15,850 nucleotides of DNA from contig JAKBCG010000018.1 of assembly GCA_021808035.1 (NCBI GenBank), positions 1 to 15,850 on the forward strand, read 5' to 3'. Below are positions 5,718 through 14,283 of this stretch, piece by piece. The notes beneath the pieces were generated by a model, which had not been told where the DNA came from, ran no database searches, and saw only the letters and a program-made list of their open reading frames with translations. The translations under genes and the position numbers were made by a program. Source of the DNA: Pseudomonadota bacterium (GTDB taxonomy: Bacteria; Pseudomonadota; Gammaproteobacteria; Steroidobacterales; Steroidobacteraceae). The stretch's first letter is position 1, and each line of letters starts with the position of its first letter.

Positions 5718-6974
5718 ATGAGCCGGGGCGCGACGCAAACGCCGCCCGCGCGCCCGCACCCGTCCTCGGGATGGCGGATGTTCCTCACCGTGATGGGGCC
5801 CGGGCTCGTCGTGATGCTCGCCGACACCGACGTCGGCAGCATCATCACCGCCGCGCAAAGCGGTGTGCAGTGGGGCTACCGGCTGCTGCTGCTGCAGGCG
5901 CTGCTGATCCCGGTGCTGTTCCTCGTCCAGGAGCTCACGGTGCGGCTCGGGCTGTTCACCGGCAAGGGACACGGCGAACTCATCCGCGAGACTTTCGGAC
6001 GTGGCTGGGCCTGGGTCTCGGTCGGCGGGCTCGGCATCGCCGCGATCGGCGCGTTGCTGACCGAGTTCTCCGGCGTGGCGGCGGTCGGCGAGCTCTACGG
6101 GATCCCGAAGGTCGCGAGCCTCGGTTGCAGCGTGCTGTTCCTGCTGCTGGTCGTGCTGACCGGCACGTACCGCCGCGTCGAGCGCGTTGCGATCGCGCTG
6201 GGGCTGTTCGAGTTCGCATTCTTCGTGGTCGCGTACCGGGCCCATCCGGACCCGGTCGCGCTCGCGCACGGCCTCACCCAGTTGCCGCTCGGGGATCGGG
6301 GCTACCTGTATCTCGTCGCCGCGAACATCGGCGCGGTGATCATGCCGTGGATGATCTTCTATCAGCAGTCCGCGGTCGCGGACAAGAAGCTCGGCCCCGA
6401 GCACTACGCGTACGCCCGCTGGGACACCGCGATCGGCTCGGTGGTGACGCAGGCGGTGATGGCCGCGATCCTGGTCGCGGCGGCCGCGACGATCGGTCGG
6501 ACGGGCGCGAGGTCGAGCCTCAACAGCATCGGCGACATCAGCGCCGCGCTGTCGCCGACCCTCGGATCGGACGCCGGTCGGCTGGTGTTCGCGCTCGGCA
6601 CCTTAGGCGCCGCGATGGTCGCGGCGATCGTCGTGTCGCTCGCGGCGGCCTGGGGATTCGGCGAGGTGACCGGCTACCGGCATTCGCTCGAGCATCATCC
6701 GCTAGAGGCCCCGTGGTTCTATGGCGTCTATGCGGTCGCGGTGATCGGCGGGGCCGTCGGGATCGCACTCGCGCCCGATCTGGTCGCATTGAACATCGGG
6801 GTCGAGGTGATGAACGCGTTGATGCTGCCGGTCGTGCTCGGATTCCTGGTGCTGCTCGCGTTCCGGGCCCTGCCGGCCGCGCACCGACCGCGCGGCGTCT
6901 ATGCGTGGATCGTCATCGGCGTCTCGGTGCTGATCGCCGGACTCGGCCTATTCGCCGGGATCGCCGGGATCTGA
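5718..6974 (+). CDS. Nramp-family metal ion transporter with a non-canonical metal site
   Basis: This 418-residue inner-membrane protein has about 11 predicted helices and belongs to the Nramp (SLC11/MntH) family of proton-coupled divalent metal transporters. The first helix starts with G-P-G-L (27-30). The position of the family's metal-binding D-P-G-N motif is occupied by D38-V39-G40-S41 (inside A-D-T-D-V-G-S-I). The helix 6 motif usually written M-P-H is M209-P210-W211, preceded by N-I-G-A-V-I. The metal-ligand Asp and Met are therefore kept, but Asn is replaced by Ser and the His by Trp. Ion specificity cannot be assumed to be Mn/Fe. No strong ribosome binding site precedes ATG 5718; it lies 49 bases after the S10 gene and may be co-transcribed with it. 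Its 3' end overlaps the opposing MFS gene by 27 bases. Confidence 0.92.
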   Translation: MSRGATQTPPARPHPSSGWRMFLTVMGPGLVVMLADTDVGSIITAAQSGVQWGYRLLLLQALLIPVLFLVQELTVRLGLFTGKGHGELIRETFGRGWAWVSVGGLGIAAIGALLTEFSGVAAVGELYGIPKVASLGCSVLFLLLVVLTGTYRRVERVAIALGLFEFAFFVVAYRAHPDPVALAHGLTQLPLGDRGYLYLVAANIGAVIMPWMIFYQQSAVADKKLGPEHYAYARWDTAIGSVVTQAVMAAILVAAAATIGRTGARSSLNSIGDISAALSPTLGSDAGRLVFALGTLGAAMVAAIVVSLAAAWGFGEVTGYRHSLEHHPLEAPWFYGVYAVAVIGGAVGIALAPDLVALNIGVEVMNALMLPVVLGFLVLLAFRALPAAHRPRGVYAWIVIGVSVLIAGLGLFAGIAGI

Positions 6975-8159
6975 GGCGCGCCGCCGGCTCGCGACGCCGA
7001 GCACGATCGTCGCCAGCGCCGCCGAGGCGAACGCGTAGAAATACGGCACGGCCGGACCGACCGTGAACAGCGCGCCCATCGCGAGATTCGACAGGAATTG
7101 ACCGAGGCTGCGCGAGACCGACAGGAATCCCATCCCGCGGGTCAGACGGCGGTGCTCGACCAATGACGATACCAGGGTCGGCTCGAAGGTCTCGACGGCC
7201 CCCATGCCAAGACCGAGCAACCCGACCGCGAGATAGAGTGCGGGTTCCGGCGCATGCCGCAGCGCGCACAGCGCGATCGCGCACGAACCGAGCGCCGACG
7301 GCAGGTAGCCGAGCGACCACAACCACCGCGCGGCGCCGCCGCGGCGCCGGCCGAGCACGTAGCCGCTGCAGGCGGACACGCCGAGATAGACCATGTATGC
7401 GAACACCCCGGCCTCGAAACCCGGGCGCGTCGCGCGGCCGCCGGCCGCGGTCAGGATCGGGAACCCGAGATTGTAGAAACTGAAGCCGTACAGCGTCGCC
7501 GCGGCGAGCAAGGCGGTGAGCAATGCGTGGTCCCCGCGCGCCGTACGCCCGGCCCCGTCGCGCGGCGTCACCGCCGCGTACACGGTCTCGCGCCGAACGA
7601 ACCATAGCAGCGCGGTCGACACCGCAAGAGGCACGATCGCGAGCAGCAGGATGGTGCCGAGCGGGACGCCCGTCGCCAGGCACAGCAACACGGCGAAGGC
7701 GGACAGCATTCCGCCCGCGATGTCGAGCGCATGCAGCGTCCCGAACGCGAGTGCCCGGCTCTCGGGTGACGTGACCTCGACGAGCATCGCGCGGCGCGCG
7801 GGGCTGCGGAAGTAGCGCGCCCACCAGCCGAGCGCGAACAACGCCGCGGCCACCGCCGGGACGCGCGCGACCCCGGACAGCGCCATCAGCGGGATCAGCG
7901 AATTGCCGATGATCGCGATGCGTTTCTTGTCGAAACGATCGCCGGCGAGGCCGCCGAGATACGCGAAGAACGCGCCGCCGCCGAACGCCACGGCGGTCGC
8001 GAGGCCGAACTCGACGAGCGTCGCGTGCAGGTGCATCACGAGCAGCAATGGAAACAGCGCCGCGACGCCCTGATAGCCGAGATCCGCGAAGAACGCGGAG
8101 AAGCACAGCAGATACGCGTCGCGCCCGAGGCGTCCGGTGCCGCCGCGCCCGGCCGCCAT
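6948..8159 (-). CDS. Major facilitator superfamily transporter
   Basis: This 403-residue integral membrane protein has about 12 predicted helices. MFS motif A, G-G-L-A-G-D-R-F-D-K-K-R, is at residues 69-80 between helices 2 and 3, and the following helix-4 region has W-W-A-R-Y-F-R-S-P-A-R-R-A-M-L. The matching loop in the C-terminal half is degenerate (L-G-R-R-R-G-G). The substrate cannot be read from the sequence; the family includes drug, sugar and metabolite exporters. The ATG (first base 8159) lies only five bases after the tldD stop, with a weak GACGGA upstream, so it is probably the last gene of the maf-rng-yhdP-nit-tldD operon and translated by coupling. It is not a usual member of that operon. 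Its last codons overlap the Nramp gene's 3' end (6948-6974). Confidence 0.9.
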   Translation of the reverse strand: MAAGRGGTGRLGRDAYLLCFSAFFADLGYQGVAALFPLLLVMHLHATLVEFGLATAVAFGGGAFFAYLGGLAGDRFDKKRIAIIGNSLIPLMALSGVARVPAVAAALFALGWWARYFRSPARRAMLVEVTSPESRALAFGTLHALDIAGGMLSAFAVLLCLATGVPLGTILLLAIVPLAVSTALLWFVRRETVYAAVTPRDGAGRTARGDHALLTALLAAATLYGFSFYNLGFPILTAAGGRATRPGFEAGVFAYMVYLGVSACSGYVLGRRRGGAARWLWSLGYLPSALGSCAIALCALRHAPEPALYLAVGLLGLGMGAVETFEPTLVSSLVEHRRLTRGMGFLSVSRSLGQFLSNLAMGALFTVGPAVPYFYAFASAALATIVLGVASRRRASDPGDPGE

Positions 8160-8164
8160 GTCCG

Positions 8165-9607
8165 TCAGCCCGTGCCGCCGACGGTCAGCGCGTCGACCCG
8201 CAGGGTCGGCTGGCCGACGCCGACCGGCACCGATTGACCCTCCTTGCCGCAGGTGCCGACGCCGGCATCGAGCTTCAGATCGTCGCCGACCATGCTCACC
8301 CGCGTGAGCACGTCGGGCCCGTTGCCGATCAAGGTCGCACCCTTGACGGGCGCGCCGATCCGGCCGTGCTCGATCAGGTACGCCTCGCTCGCCGAGAACA
8401 CGAACTTGCCCGACGTGATGTCGACCTGCCCGCCGCCGAAGTTGACCGCGTACAGGCCCCGTTCGACCGATGCGACGATTTCCTCGGGCGCGTGACGGCC
8501 GGCACGCATATAGGTGTTCGTCATTCGCGGCAGCGTCATGTGCGCGAACGATTCACGGCGGCCGTTCCCGGTCGGCGCCATTTTCATCAAACGGGCGTTC
8601 AGCTTGTCCTGCAGATAGCCGCGCAGGATCCCGTCCTCGATCAACACCGTGCACTGGGTCGCCGTGCCCTCGTCGTCGACGTTGAGCGAGCCCCGCCGGC
8701 GCTCGAGCGTGCCGTCGTCGACGACGGTGATCGATTCGGCGGCGACGCGCTCGCCGATCCGGTTGGAGAACGCGGAGGTGCCCTTGCGGTTGAAGTCGCC
8801 CTCGAGACCGTGGCCGATCGCCTCGTGCAGCAGGATCCCGGGCCAGCCGGGCCCGAGCACGACGGTCATCGTGCCCGCCGGCGCGGCGATCGCGTCGAGG
8901 TTCACCAGCGCCTGCCGCACCGCCTCGCGTGCATGGACGAGCGGCAGATCCGCGCGCAGCAGCTCGTCGATCCCGAACCGCCCGCCGCCGCCGCTGTAGC
9001 CTTGCTCGCGCCGTCCACCGTGCTCGGCGATCACCGAGACGTTCACCCGCACCAGCGGACGCACGTCGGCGACGAACGTGCCGTCGCTCGCGGCGATCAG
9101 CACGACCTCGTGAACCGCGGCGAGCGAGGCCATCACCTGCTTCACGCGCGGGTCGATCCGCCGCGCTTCCGCGTCGACGCGCAACAGCCACGCGACCTTG
9201 TCCTCGTCGCGGACGGTGTCGAGCGGGTCGATCGGCGCGTAGAGCTGCCGACCCGGCTCGCGTGACCACGCCTTGAGCTCCTGCGAGCCGCCGCTGCGGG
9301 CGATCGCGCGCGCGGCGCGCGCCGCCTCCTCGAGCGCCGCCGGCGCGAGCTCGTCGGTGTACGCGAAGCCGGTACGCTCGCCGGTGACCGCGCGCACGCC
9401 GACGCCCTGCTCGATGCTATGGGCGCCCTCCTTGACGATACGATCGTCGAGCGACCAGGACTCCTCGCGCGAGGACTGGAAATACAGATCGGCGTAGTCG
9501 ATCCCGCGGTTCATCAGGCCGCCGAGCGCGGCCTCGATCCGGCGTTCGTCGAGACCCGCCGGAGACAGGATCGCGCGCTCGGCGACTTCGAGCTTGGTGT
9601 CGGTCAT
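8165..9607 (-). CDS. tldD: Metalloprotease subunit TldD
   Basis: This 480-residue protein matches E. coli TldD in length. TldD is the zinc-bearing subunit of the TldD/TldE(PmbA) heterodimer, which degrades unfolded peptides. In E. coli it is needed for microcin B17 maturation and for CcdA antitoxin turnover. The metal site is intact: H-E-A-I-G-H at residues 261-266, followed by G-L-E-G-D-F-N-R, and the C-terminal cysteine Cys453 in G-T-C-G-K-E-G-Q. The N-terminal A-D-L-Y-F-Q and S-L-D-D-R-I-V segments are also typical. The frame stays open well upstream, but ATG 9607 is chosen: it overlaps the nit stop as ATGA (9604-9607), has GGAG five bases upstream (9616-9613), and gives the family N-terminus. 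The partner PmbA is probably the gene cut at the left edge. An MFS gene follows after five bases. Confidence 0.97.
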   Translation of the reverse strand: MTDTKLEVAERAILSPAGLDERRIEAALGGLMNRGIDYADLYFQSSREESWSLDDRIVKEGAHSIEQGVGVRAVTGERTGFAYTDELAPAALEEAARAARAIARSGGSQELKAWSREPGRQLYAPIDPLDTVRDEDKVAWLLRVDAEARRIDPRVKQVMASLAAVHEVVLIAASDGTFVADVRPLVRVNVSVIAEHGGRREQGYSGGGGRFGIDELLRADLPLVHAREAVRQALVNLDAIAAPAGTMTVVLGPGWPGILLHEAIGHGLEGDFNRKGTSAFSNRIGERVAAESITVVDDGTLERRRGSLNVDDEGTATQCTVLIEDGILRGYLQDKLNARLMKMAPTGNGRRESFAHMTLPRMTNTYMRAGRHAPEEIVASVERGLYAVNFGGGQVDITSGKFVFSASEAYLIEHGRIGAPVKGATLIGNGPDVLTRVSMVGDDLKLDAGVGTCGKEGQSVPVGVGQPTLRVDALTVGGTG

Positions 9608-10443
9608 ACGGGCTCCATCGCGGCTCGAGGTGACTCGAGCCGCCGGTTTTGCAGGACGGGGAAACGGGCGCGCGTCCGTGCGAGCGCGTCGAGATCGAGG
9701 TCGGCGACGACGATCCCGGCGCCCTGCCCGCGGCGCTCGAGCACCTGCCCCCAATAATCGACGATCAAGGTGTCCCCATACGTTTCCCGACCGTTGCTGT
9801 GGGTGCCCGCTTGCGCCGGCGCGACGACGTAACACAGGTTCTCTATCGCGCGCGCGCGCAGCAGCACCTCCCAGTGCGCCCGTCCGGTCGGCACGGTGAA
9901 TGCCGACGGCACCGCGAGCCAGTAGGCGCCCTGCGCGACGAGTGCGCGGTAGAGTTCGGGAAACCGCACGTCGTAGCACACCGACAGGCCGGCGCGGCCG
10001 ACCGGCGTGTCGACGACGACGATCCGGTCACCTGGCGTCACATGACGTGATTCGCGGTATTGCTCGTCACGACCCGGGATCGCGACGTCGAACAGGTGGA
10101 TCTTGTCGTAGCGCGCGACGCGCCGGCCCCGCGCGTCGAACAGGAGCGAGGCGTTCGCGACCCGATCGGCCGCATCGACCCGCAGGTTCACCGTGCCGGC
10201 GAGTATCCACAAGCCGAGCTCGCGCGCGGTCGCGCCGAGGAACGACTGCACGCGTCCCGCGCCGTCGGTCTCCGCGACCTCCAGCTTGTCGATGTCCTGC
10301 AAGCCGAGAAATGAAAAATTCTCCGGCAGGCAGGCGATTTCGGCGCCCGCGTCCTTCGCGGCGCGCAGCAAACCGCCGGCGACCGTCAGATTCTCCTCGA
10401 CACGATGAGTCGAGCTCATCTGGATGGCTGCGATCCGTCCCAT
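9604..10443 (-). CDS. nit: Nitrilase-superfamily amidase, Nit/deaminated glutathione amidase type
   Basis: This 279-residue carbon-nitrogen hydrolase is of the Nit1 branch, whose known role is metabolite repair by hydrolysing deaminated glutathione. The Glu-Lys-Cys triad is complete: Glu41 in L-P-E-N-F, Lys114 in Y-D-K-I-H-L-F-D-V, and Cys156 in S-V-C-Y-D-V-R-F-P-E-L. The K-I-H-L-F-D motif and the A-I-E-N-x-C-Y-V-V-A-P-A-Q segment favour Nit over omega-amidase or aliphatic nitrilase; substrate assignment remains by family. It is cytoplasmic. The ATG directly follows the yhdP TAG with no base between, and a good AAGGAAGGA Shine-Dalgarno lies inside the yhdP 3' end (10462-10454), so it can initiate independently. 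The stop overlaps tldD by four bases. Confidence 0.94.
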   Translation of the reverse strand: MGRIAAIQMSSTHRVEENLTVAGGLLRAAKDAGAEIACLPENFSFLGLQDIDKLEVAETDGAGRVQSFLGATARELGLWILAGTVNLRVDAADRVANASLLFDARGRRVARYDKIHLFDVAIPGRDEQYRESRHVTPGDRIVVVDTPVGRAGLSVCYDVRFPELYRALVAQGAYWLAVPSAFTVPTGRAHWEVLLRARAIENLCYVVAPAQAGTHSNGRETYGDTLIVDYWGQVLERRGQGAGIVVADLDLDALARTRARFPVLQNRRLESPRAAMEPV

Positions 10444-13400
10444 CTATTTCACGTCCTTCCTTCCGGCCTTGGCGATCGCGGCGGCGGCCGCCGCGTGATC
10501 GATGCTTTCCACCTTCGGATTGGTCCAGCTGCCGCTGATCCGATAATAACCCCTCTCCAGACCCTGGAGCGGCTGCTTGAACACTTCGGTGAACAGCAGC
10601 ACCGCGGCGCCGACGACCGGTCCGCCCGCGAGCGCGCCGGCGAGCGGCAGCGTGCTGCCGACCCGGTTGGTGACGATCGCGATCTGGTCGTAGTCCTGCG
10701 CCTTCAGGCCGATCCGACCGATGACGCCGATCTGCGCCGCCGGCCCCTTGAGCGATACGTCGTTGGTGTAGGCGTTGCCAGCGCGCAAGGTGAACGTTCC
10801 GTCCACGTGATCGAACGCGAGTCCCTGGTCGGTCACGTCGCTGAAGTCGAGCGCGAGCCGCCGCGGCAGCGCGGCGACGCTCGCGAGACCGAGCACCCGT
10901 CCCGCGCCGGGCTTGATGTCGAAGATCTGACCGTGCACCACCGCGACCTTCACCCGGCCGTCGGCCTCCCGAAACGCGTCCACCGTCGGCACCCCGTCCC
11001 AGCGCAGATCGAAGTCGACCCGGCCGGACTCGCCGGAGATCACCCGGACGTAGCCGAGATCGGCCATGGTCTCCTCGACGTTGCTGCTCGTGAGTGCACC
11101 GACGAGATGCCCGCGGCCGGTGCCGGTCCCACGCCAATCGCCGCGCAGTTGGGCGGCGAAGCTGCGGCCGGTGAAGGTCATGTCGTCGAGAACCAACCCG
11201 TCGGCGACCGCGGAGACACGCGCCTGCACCGCGCCGAGCCGGCGCCCGGCCCAGGTGAATCGACCGACGCGGATCCGCGCCGCCGGCAGCCTCGACGGAT
11301 CGACGCGCGGCGCCGCGCCCGTCGCTTGCGAGTCCGGCGGACGGGAGACCTTCGTCGGCTCGATCACGTCGAGCTTCGAGAAGTCGAAGTCCCAGGGCGT
11401 TGTGCGCCCGTCCACGGCGGGAACCCGCACCGTGCCATCCGTGTTCGGACCACCGAACGCGATGCGCCAGCCGCCGTCGGTCGCTGCAAGATCGAGTTCG
11501 AGGTCACGGATCCCGAGCGCGGCATAATCGAGCTCGCCGATCCGCAGCCGCGCGCCGACGCGCACCCGCGACGGCGCGGTATTCGAGCCCCGCGGCACGA
11601 AGCGGCTCCAGCCGCGCAGGTCGACCCGGGCGATCCTGCCCCGCAGATCGAGCACGTCGTCCGGATCGAAGCGCGGAACCGCGCCACCGAATCCGATCGC
11701 GGCGCGTGCGAAGCGCGCACCGGCGTCGCTCGCCTGCCACTCGAGCACGCCCCGGGCGAGCGTGCCGAGCGAAAAGTCGATCCGGGGCTCCGCGGCACGC
11801 GGCCAGCGGACATCGATCGAGAGCCGCATCCGCCGCTCCGCCGGCTTGTCGAGCGGCGCCGGCAGTTCGATCCCCAGCCCGTCGAGATCGGAGGCGAGTC
11901 GCAAGCGGCGCTCGCGCGCCGGCGCATCGAGGATCGTGAGCTGCGCGTGCCAGGCGGCCGCTCCGTCGAGTCGGCCCGCGGCCGGCAGACCGATCGCGGT
12001 CCCGATCGCCGCACCGTGCGCGATTCCGTCGAAGTCGAGCCGGGTGCCGCTCGCCGCGGTGCGCGCCGCACGCGCACCGATCCTCACGGGCCCGCCCAGC
12101 AGGCGACCCGCGACGTCGGCCGCGACGATCCTAGTCTGGCTCACGGTGAAGTCTCCGTGGAGGTCGCTCGCGACGAACGGCACGCCCCGTCGGCCGATCG
12201 TGACGCCGTCGAGCCGGGCTTGCACGGCGACGTGGCGATGCGCGAAATCCTTGAACGGGAACCTCAGGCGCACGCGCGCGCCGATCGTACCGGTCGCGTG
12301 CCAATCGGTGAAGCTCCCGTGCGCGAATCCGTTGATCGGACTGTCGCGCAGGAATCGCAACGCGTCCGCCGCGTCACTCGACGTCTCGGCGTGTGCGGTC
12401 AACACCGCATCGCGAAAATCCGCGAACCTCACCCGCGCGGCGGTGATCGGCAGACGGTCGATCGTCGCATGCTCGACCCGGACCGTGAGGCCTTGATCGT
12501 GGAACCGGACGTCGGCCGCGGCATCCCGCATCGCCGGCCAGCCGTGCGCGAATCGCAGCGTCGCGCCCTCGACCTGCAGGTGTGCGAGGAACTCGCCGCC
12601 GCCGTCGCGGAAGGGGAAGTGCCGCAAGGGTCCGCGAAGCACGACCTCGCCCGAGGGCACGCGTCCACCGAGGAACGCCTGGTCGAGCCACGCGAGCGCC
12701 TTCGGGTGCAGCGTCGCCCGCGGCAGGTACAGGGCCGCATCGGCCAGCCTGCCATCGCGCAACCGCCCGACGAGATCGATCAGCGGCGAATGGCCGGTGC
12801 CGGGCAACCGGACCGCGGCGACGATCCCGAGCGCGCCGTCGGTGTTGCCGAAGCCGAGGTGCGGCGTCGCGATCAACAGCCCCGTCGGCGTGCGGCTCCA
12901 GAACACGGTTCCATCGAGCGTGTCGACCCCGATCGGTCGTGGCCATTGGGTGGGCCAATCGACGATCAGCGACCGCGACACGAAGCTCACGTGGCCGGCA
13001 TTCTGGTCGCCCGCCAAGACGCCGCTCAGGCCATGTACGCCCGGGAAGCGACCGGATGCCGCGAAACCGGCGTCGTGGAACCGGGCGCGCACCCGGAACC
13101 GCCAGGGCGTCCGGGAGTTCGCCCGCTCGAGCGACAAGCTCGCATCGCGCCATTCGCCGGTCGGCGCCAGCGCGATCAACCGCGCCCGCGTGGAGTTGTG
13201 CGGCAGCAGAGCCGCCAGCGGCAGCAGGTTGTCGGCGCGCAGATAACTCGCGCGCGCGCGCAAGTCGAGCCCGCCGCCGCGGATACCCCGCCAGCTCACG
13301 TCGAATCGCGACGGAGGATCGGTGCGGCCATCGCGTTGCGCCTGCAAACCCCGGCCGGCGAGCGACCACCGATCCCCGGCGTGGGTCAGTTGCAGATGCC

Positions 13401-14283
13401 CGGCGATGCGGTCGAATCGCGCGAGTGTCCCCCCGCTCGCGCGCGCGACGACCCGGGTCGCGGAGAAGTCGAAGCTGGCGCGCGTCAAATCGCGGCCGGC
13501 GCCGCTCGCGACGAGGCGGAACGCGCCGCCGCCCGATCGGAGATGGCCGAGCATGTCGGGCAGCAGACGCCGCCATCCCGCGAACGACACGCCGCGGCTC
13601 GCGAGCGTCGCACGCCAGCGCGGCTCGACCGACGTGCCGAGGCCGTCCGCGCGGCCGGCGAAGCGCAGGGCGCCGCCGAGCGCTGCCGGCAGGCGCGCTG
13701 CGAGGCGCACCTGCACCGTGCCCGCATCGCGACGCGCCGAGAAATCGACGTGGTCGAGGACCAGTTTCGGCAGACGGCGATTCCAGCCGGTCACGGTCAA
13801 GCGGCCGTTGCGGATCGACAGAATACCCGGGGGCAGGTCGCTCGGACGAAACGCCGCCGCCGAACGCGCGTGCACGCCGATCCCGGCCGTCAACGAGAAC
13901 CGTGCCGGTCCGGTGCGCGCGATCACGATCGTCGGGGAATCGAGGTCGATCCGCGGCGTGAACCATCGGCCGCTGGTCAACACCCGCCAGACGTCGATGC
14001 CGATGCGGCCGCGGGCCGCCTTCGCGAGCACCCGCCGCTCGTCCGCGGAACGCAGCTCGAGGTCCCGGAACGAGAGTTCCGGACCGTACCAGCGCAGCGC
14101 CGGGGAGACGCGGCTGAAGCGCACGTGCAATCCGGTCTGCCGGAACACCCAGGCCCGGATCTCGGTTTGATAGCGCGGCACGCGGTCGAGCGCGATCTTC
14201 GTCGCGAACAGCGCCACGAGCAGCAGCGAGAGCGCGATCGCAGCGCCGATGCCGAGGACCTTCGCGAACCGCCGCAAGTGCAT
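10444..14283 (-). CDS. yhdP: AsmA/TamB-like envelope phospholipid transport protein YhdP
   Basis: This 1279-residue protein is close to E. coli YhdP (about 1266). YhdP is anchored in the inner membrane and spans the periplasm; with TamB and YdbH it supports phospholipid movement to the outer membrane. Residues 9-28 form one uncleaved hydrophobic anchor after a basic M-H-L-R-R start. Then comes the family N-terminal segment T-G-L-H-V-R-F-S-R-V-S-P (50-61) and a very long beta-rich region with repeated short amphipathic strands (AsmA-like/DUF3971), with no further membrane helix. The C-terminus has the typical G-G-P-V-V-G-A-A-V-L-L-F block and a final S-G-S-W-T-N-P motif (about 1250-1255). The ATG follows the rng TAG with no spacer and has no Shine-Dalgarno, so translation probably depends on ribosomes finishing rng. 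It lies in the same frame as both rng and nit. Confidence 0.95.
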   Translation of the reverse strand: MHLRRFAKVLGIGAAIALSLLLVALFATKIALDRVPRYQTEIRAWVFRQTGLHVRFSRVSPALRWYGPELSFRDLELRSADERRVLAKAARGRIGIDVWRVLTSGRWFTPRIDLDSPTIVIARTGPARFSLTAGIGVHARSAAAFRPSDLPPGILSIRNGRLTVTGWNRRLPKLVLDHVDFSARRDAGTVQVRLAARLPAALGGALRFAGRADGLGTSVEPRWRATLASRGVSFAGWRRLLPDMLGHLRSGGGAFRLVASGAGRDLTRASFDFSATRVVARASGGTLARFDRIAGHLQLTHAGDRWSLAGRGLQAQRDGRTDPPSRFDVSWRGIRGGGLDLRARASYLRADNLLPLAALLPHNSTRARLIALAPTGEWRDASLSLERANSRTPWRFRVRARFHDAGFAASGRFPGVHGLSGVLAGDQNAGHVSFVSRSLIVDWPTQWPRPIGVDTLDGTVFWSRTPTGLLIATPHLGFGNTDGALGIVAAVRLPGTGHSPLIDLVGRLRDGRLADAALYLPRATLHPKALAWLDQAFLGGRVPSGEVVLRGPLRHFPFRDGGGEFLAHLQVEGATLRFAHGWPAMRDAAADVRFHDQGLTVRVEHATIDRLPITAARVRFADFRDAVLTAHAETSSDAADALRFLRDSPINGFAHGSFTDWHATGTIGARVRLRFPFKDFAHRHVAVQARLDGVTIGRRGVPFVASDLHGDFTVSQTRIVAADVAGRLLGGPVRIGARAARTAASGTRLDFDGIAHGAAIGTAIGLPAAGRLDGAAAWHAQLTILDAPARERRLRLASDLDGLGIELPAPLDKPAERRMRLSIDVRWPRAAEPRIDFSLGTLARGVLEWQASDAGARFARAAIGFGGAVPRFDPDDVLDLRGRIARVDLRGWSRFVPRGSNTAPSRVRVGARLRIGELDYAALGIRDLELDLAATDGGWRIAFGGPNTDGTVRVPAVDGRTTPWDFDFSKLDVIEPTKVSRPPDSQATGAAPRVDPSRLPAARIRVGRFTWAGRRLGAVQARVSAVADGLVLDDMTFTGRSFAAQLRGDWRGTGTGRGHLVGALTSSNVEETMADLGYVRVISGESGRVDFDLRWDGVPTVDAFREADGRVKVAVVHGQIFDIKPGAGRVLGLASVAALPRRLALDFSDVTDQGLAFDHVDGTFTLRAGNAYTNDVSLKGPAAQIGVIGRIGLKAQDYDQIAIVTNRVGSTLPLAGALAGGPVVGAAVLLFTEVFKQPLQGLERGYYRISGSWTNPKVESIDHAAAAAAIAKAGRKDVK

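Noticed and set aside
3944..5848. A 634-codon minus-strand open frame opposite the S10 peptidase gene
   Set aside because: The plus strand encodes a complete S10 enzyme with signal peptide and triad; the opposite frame shows no recognisable domain and has the Arg/Val/Glu-rich make-up of antisense shadows.
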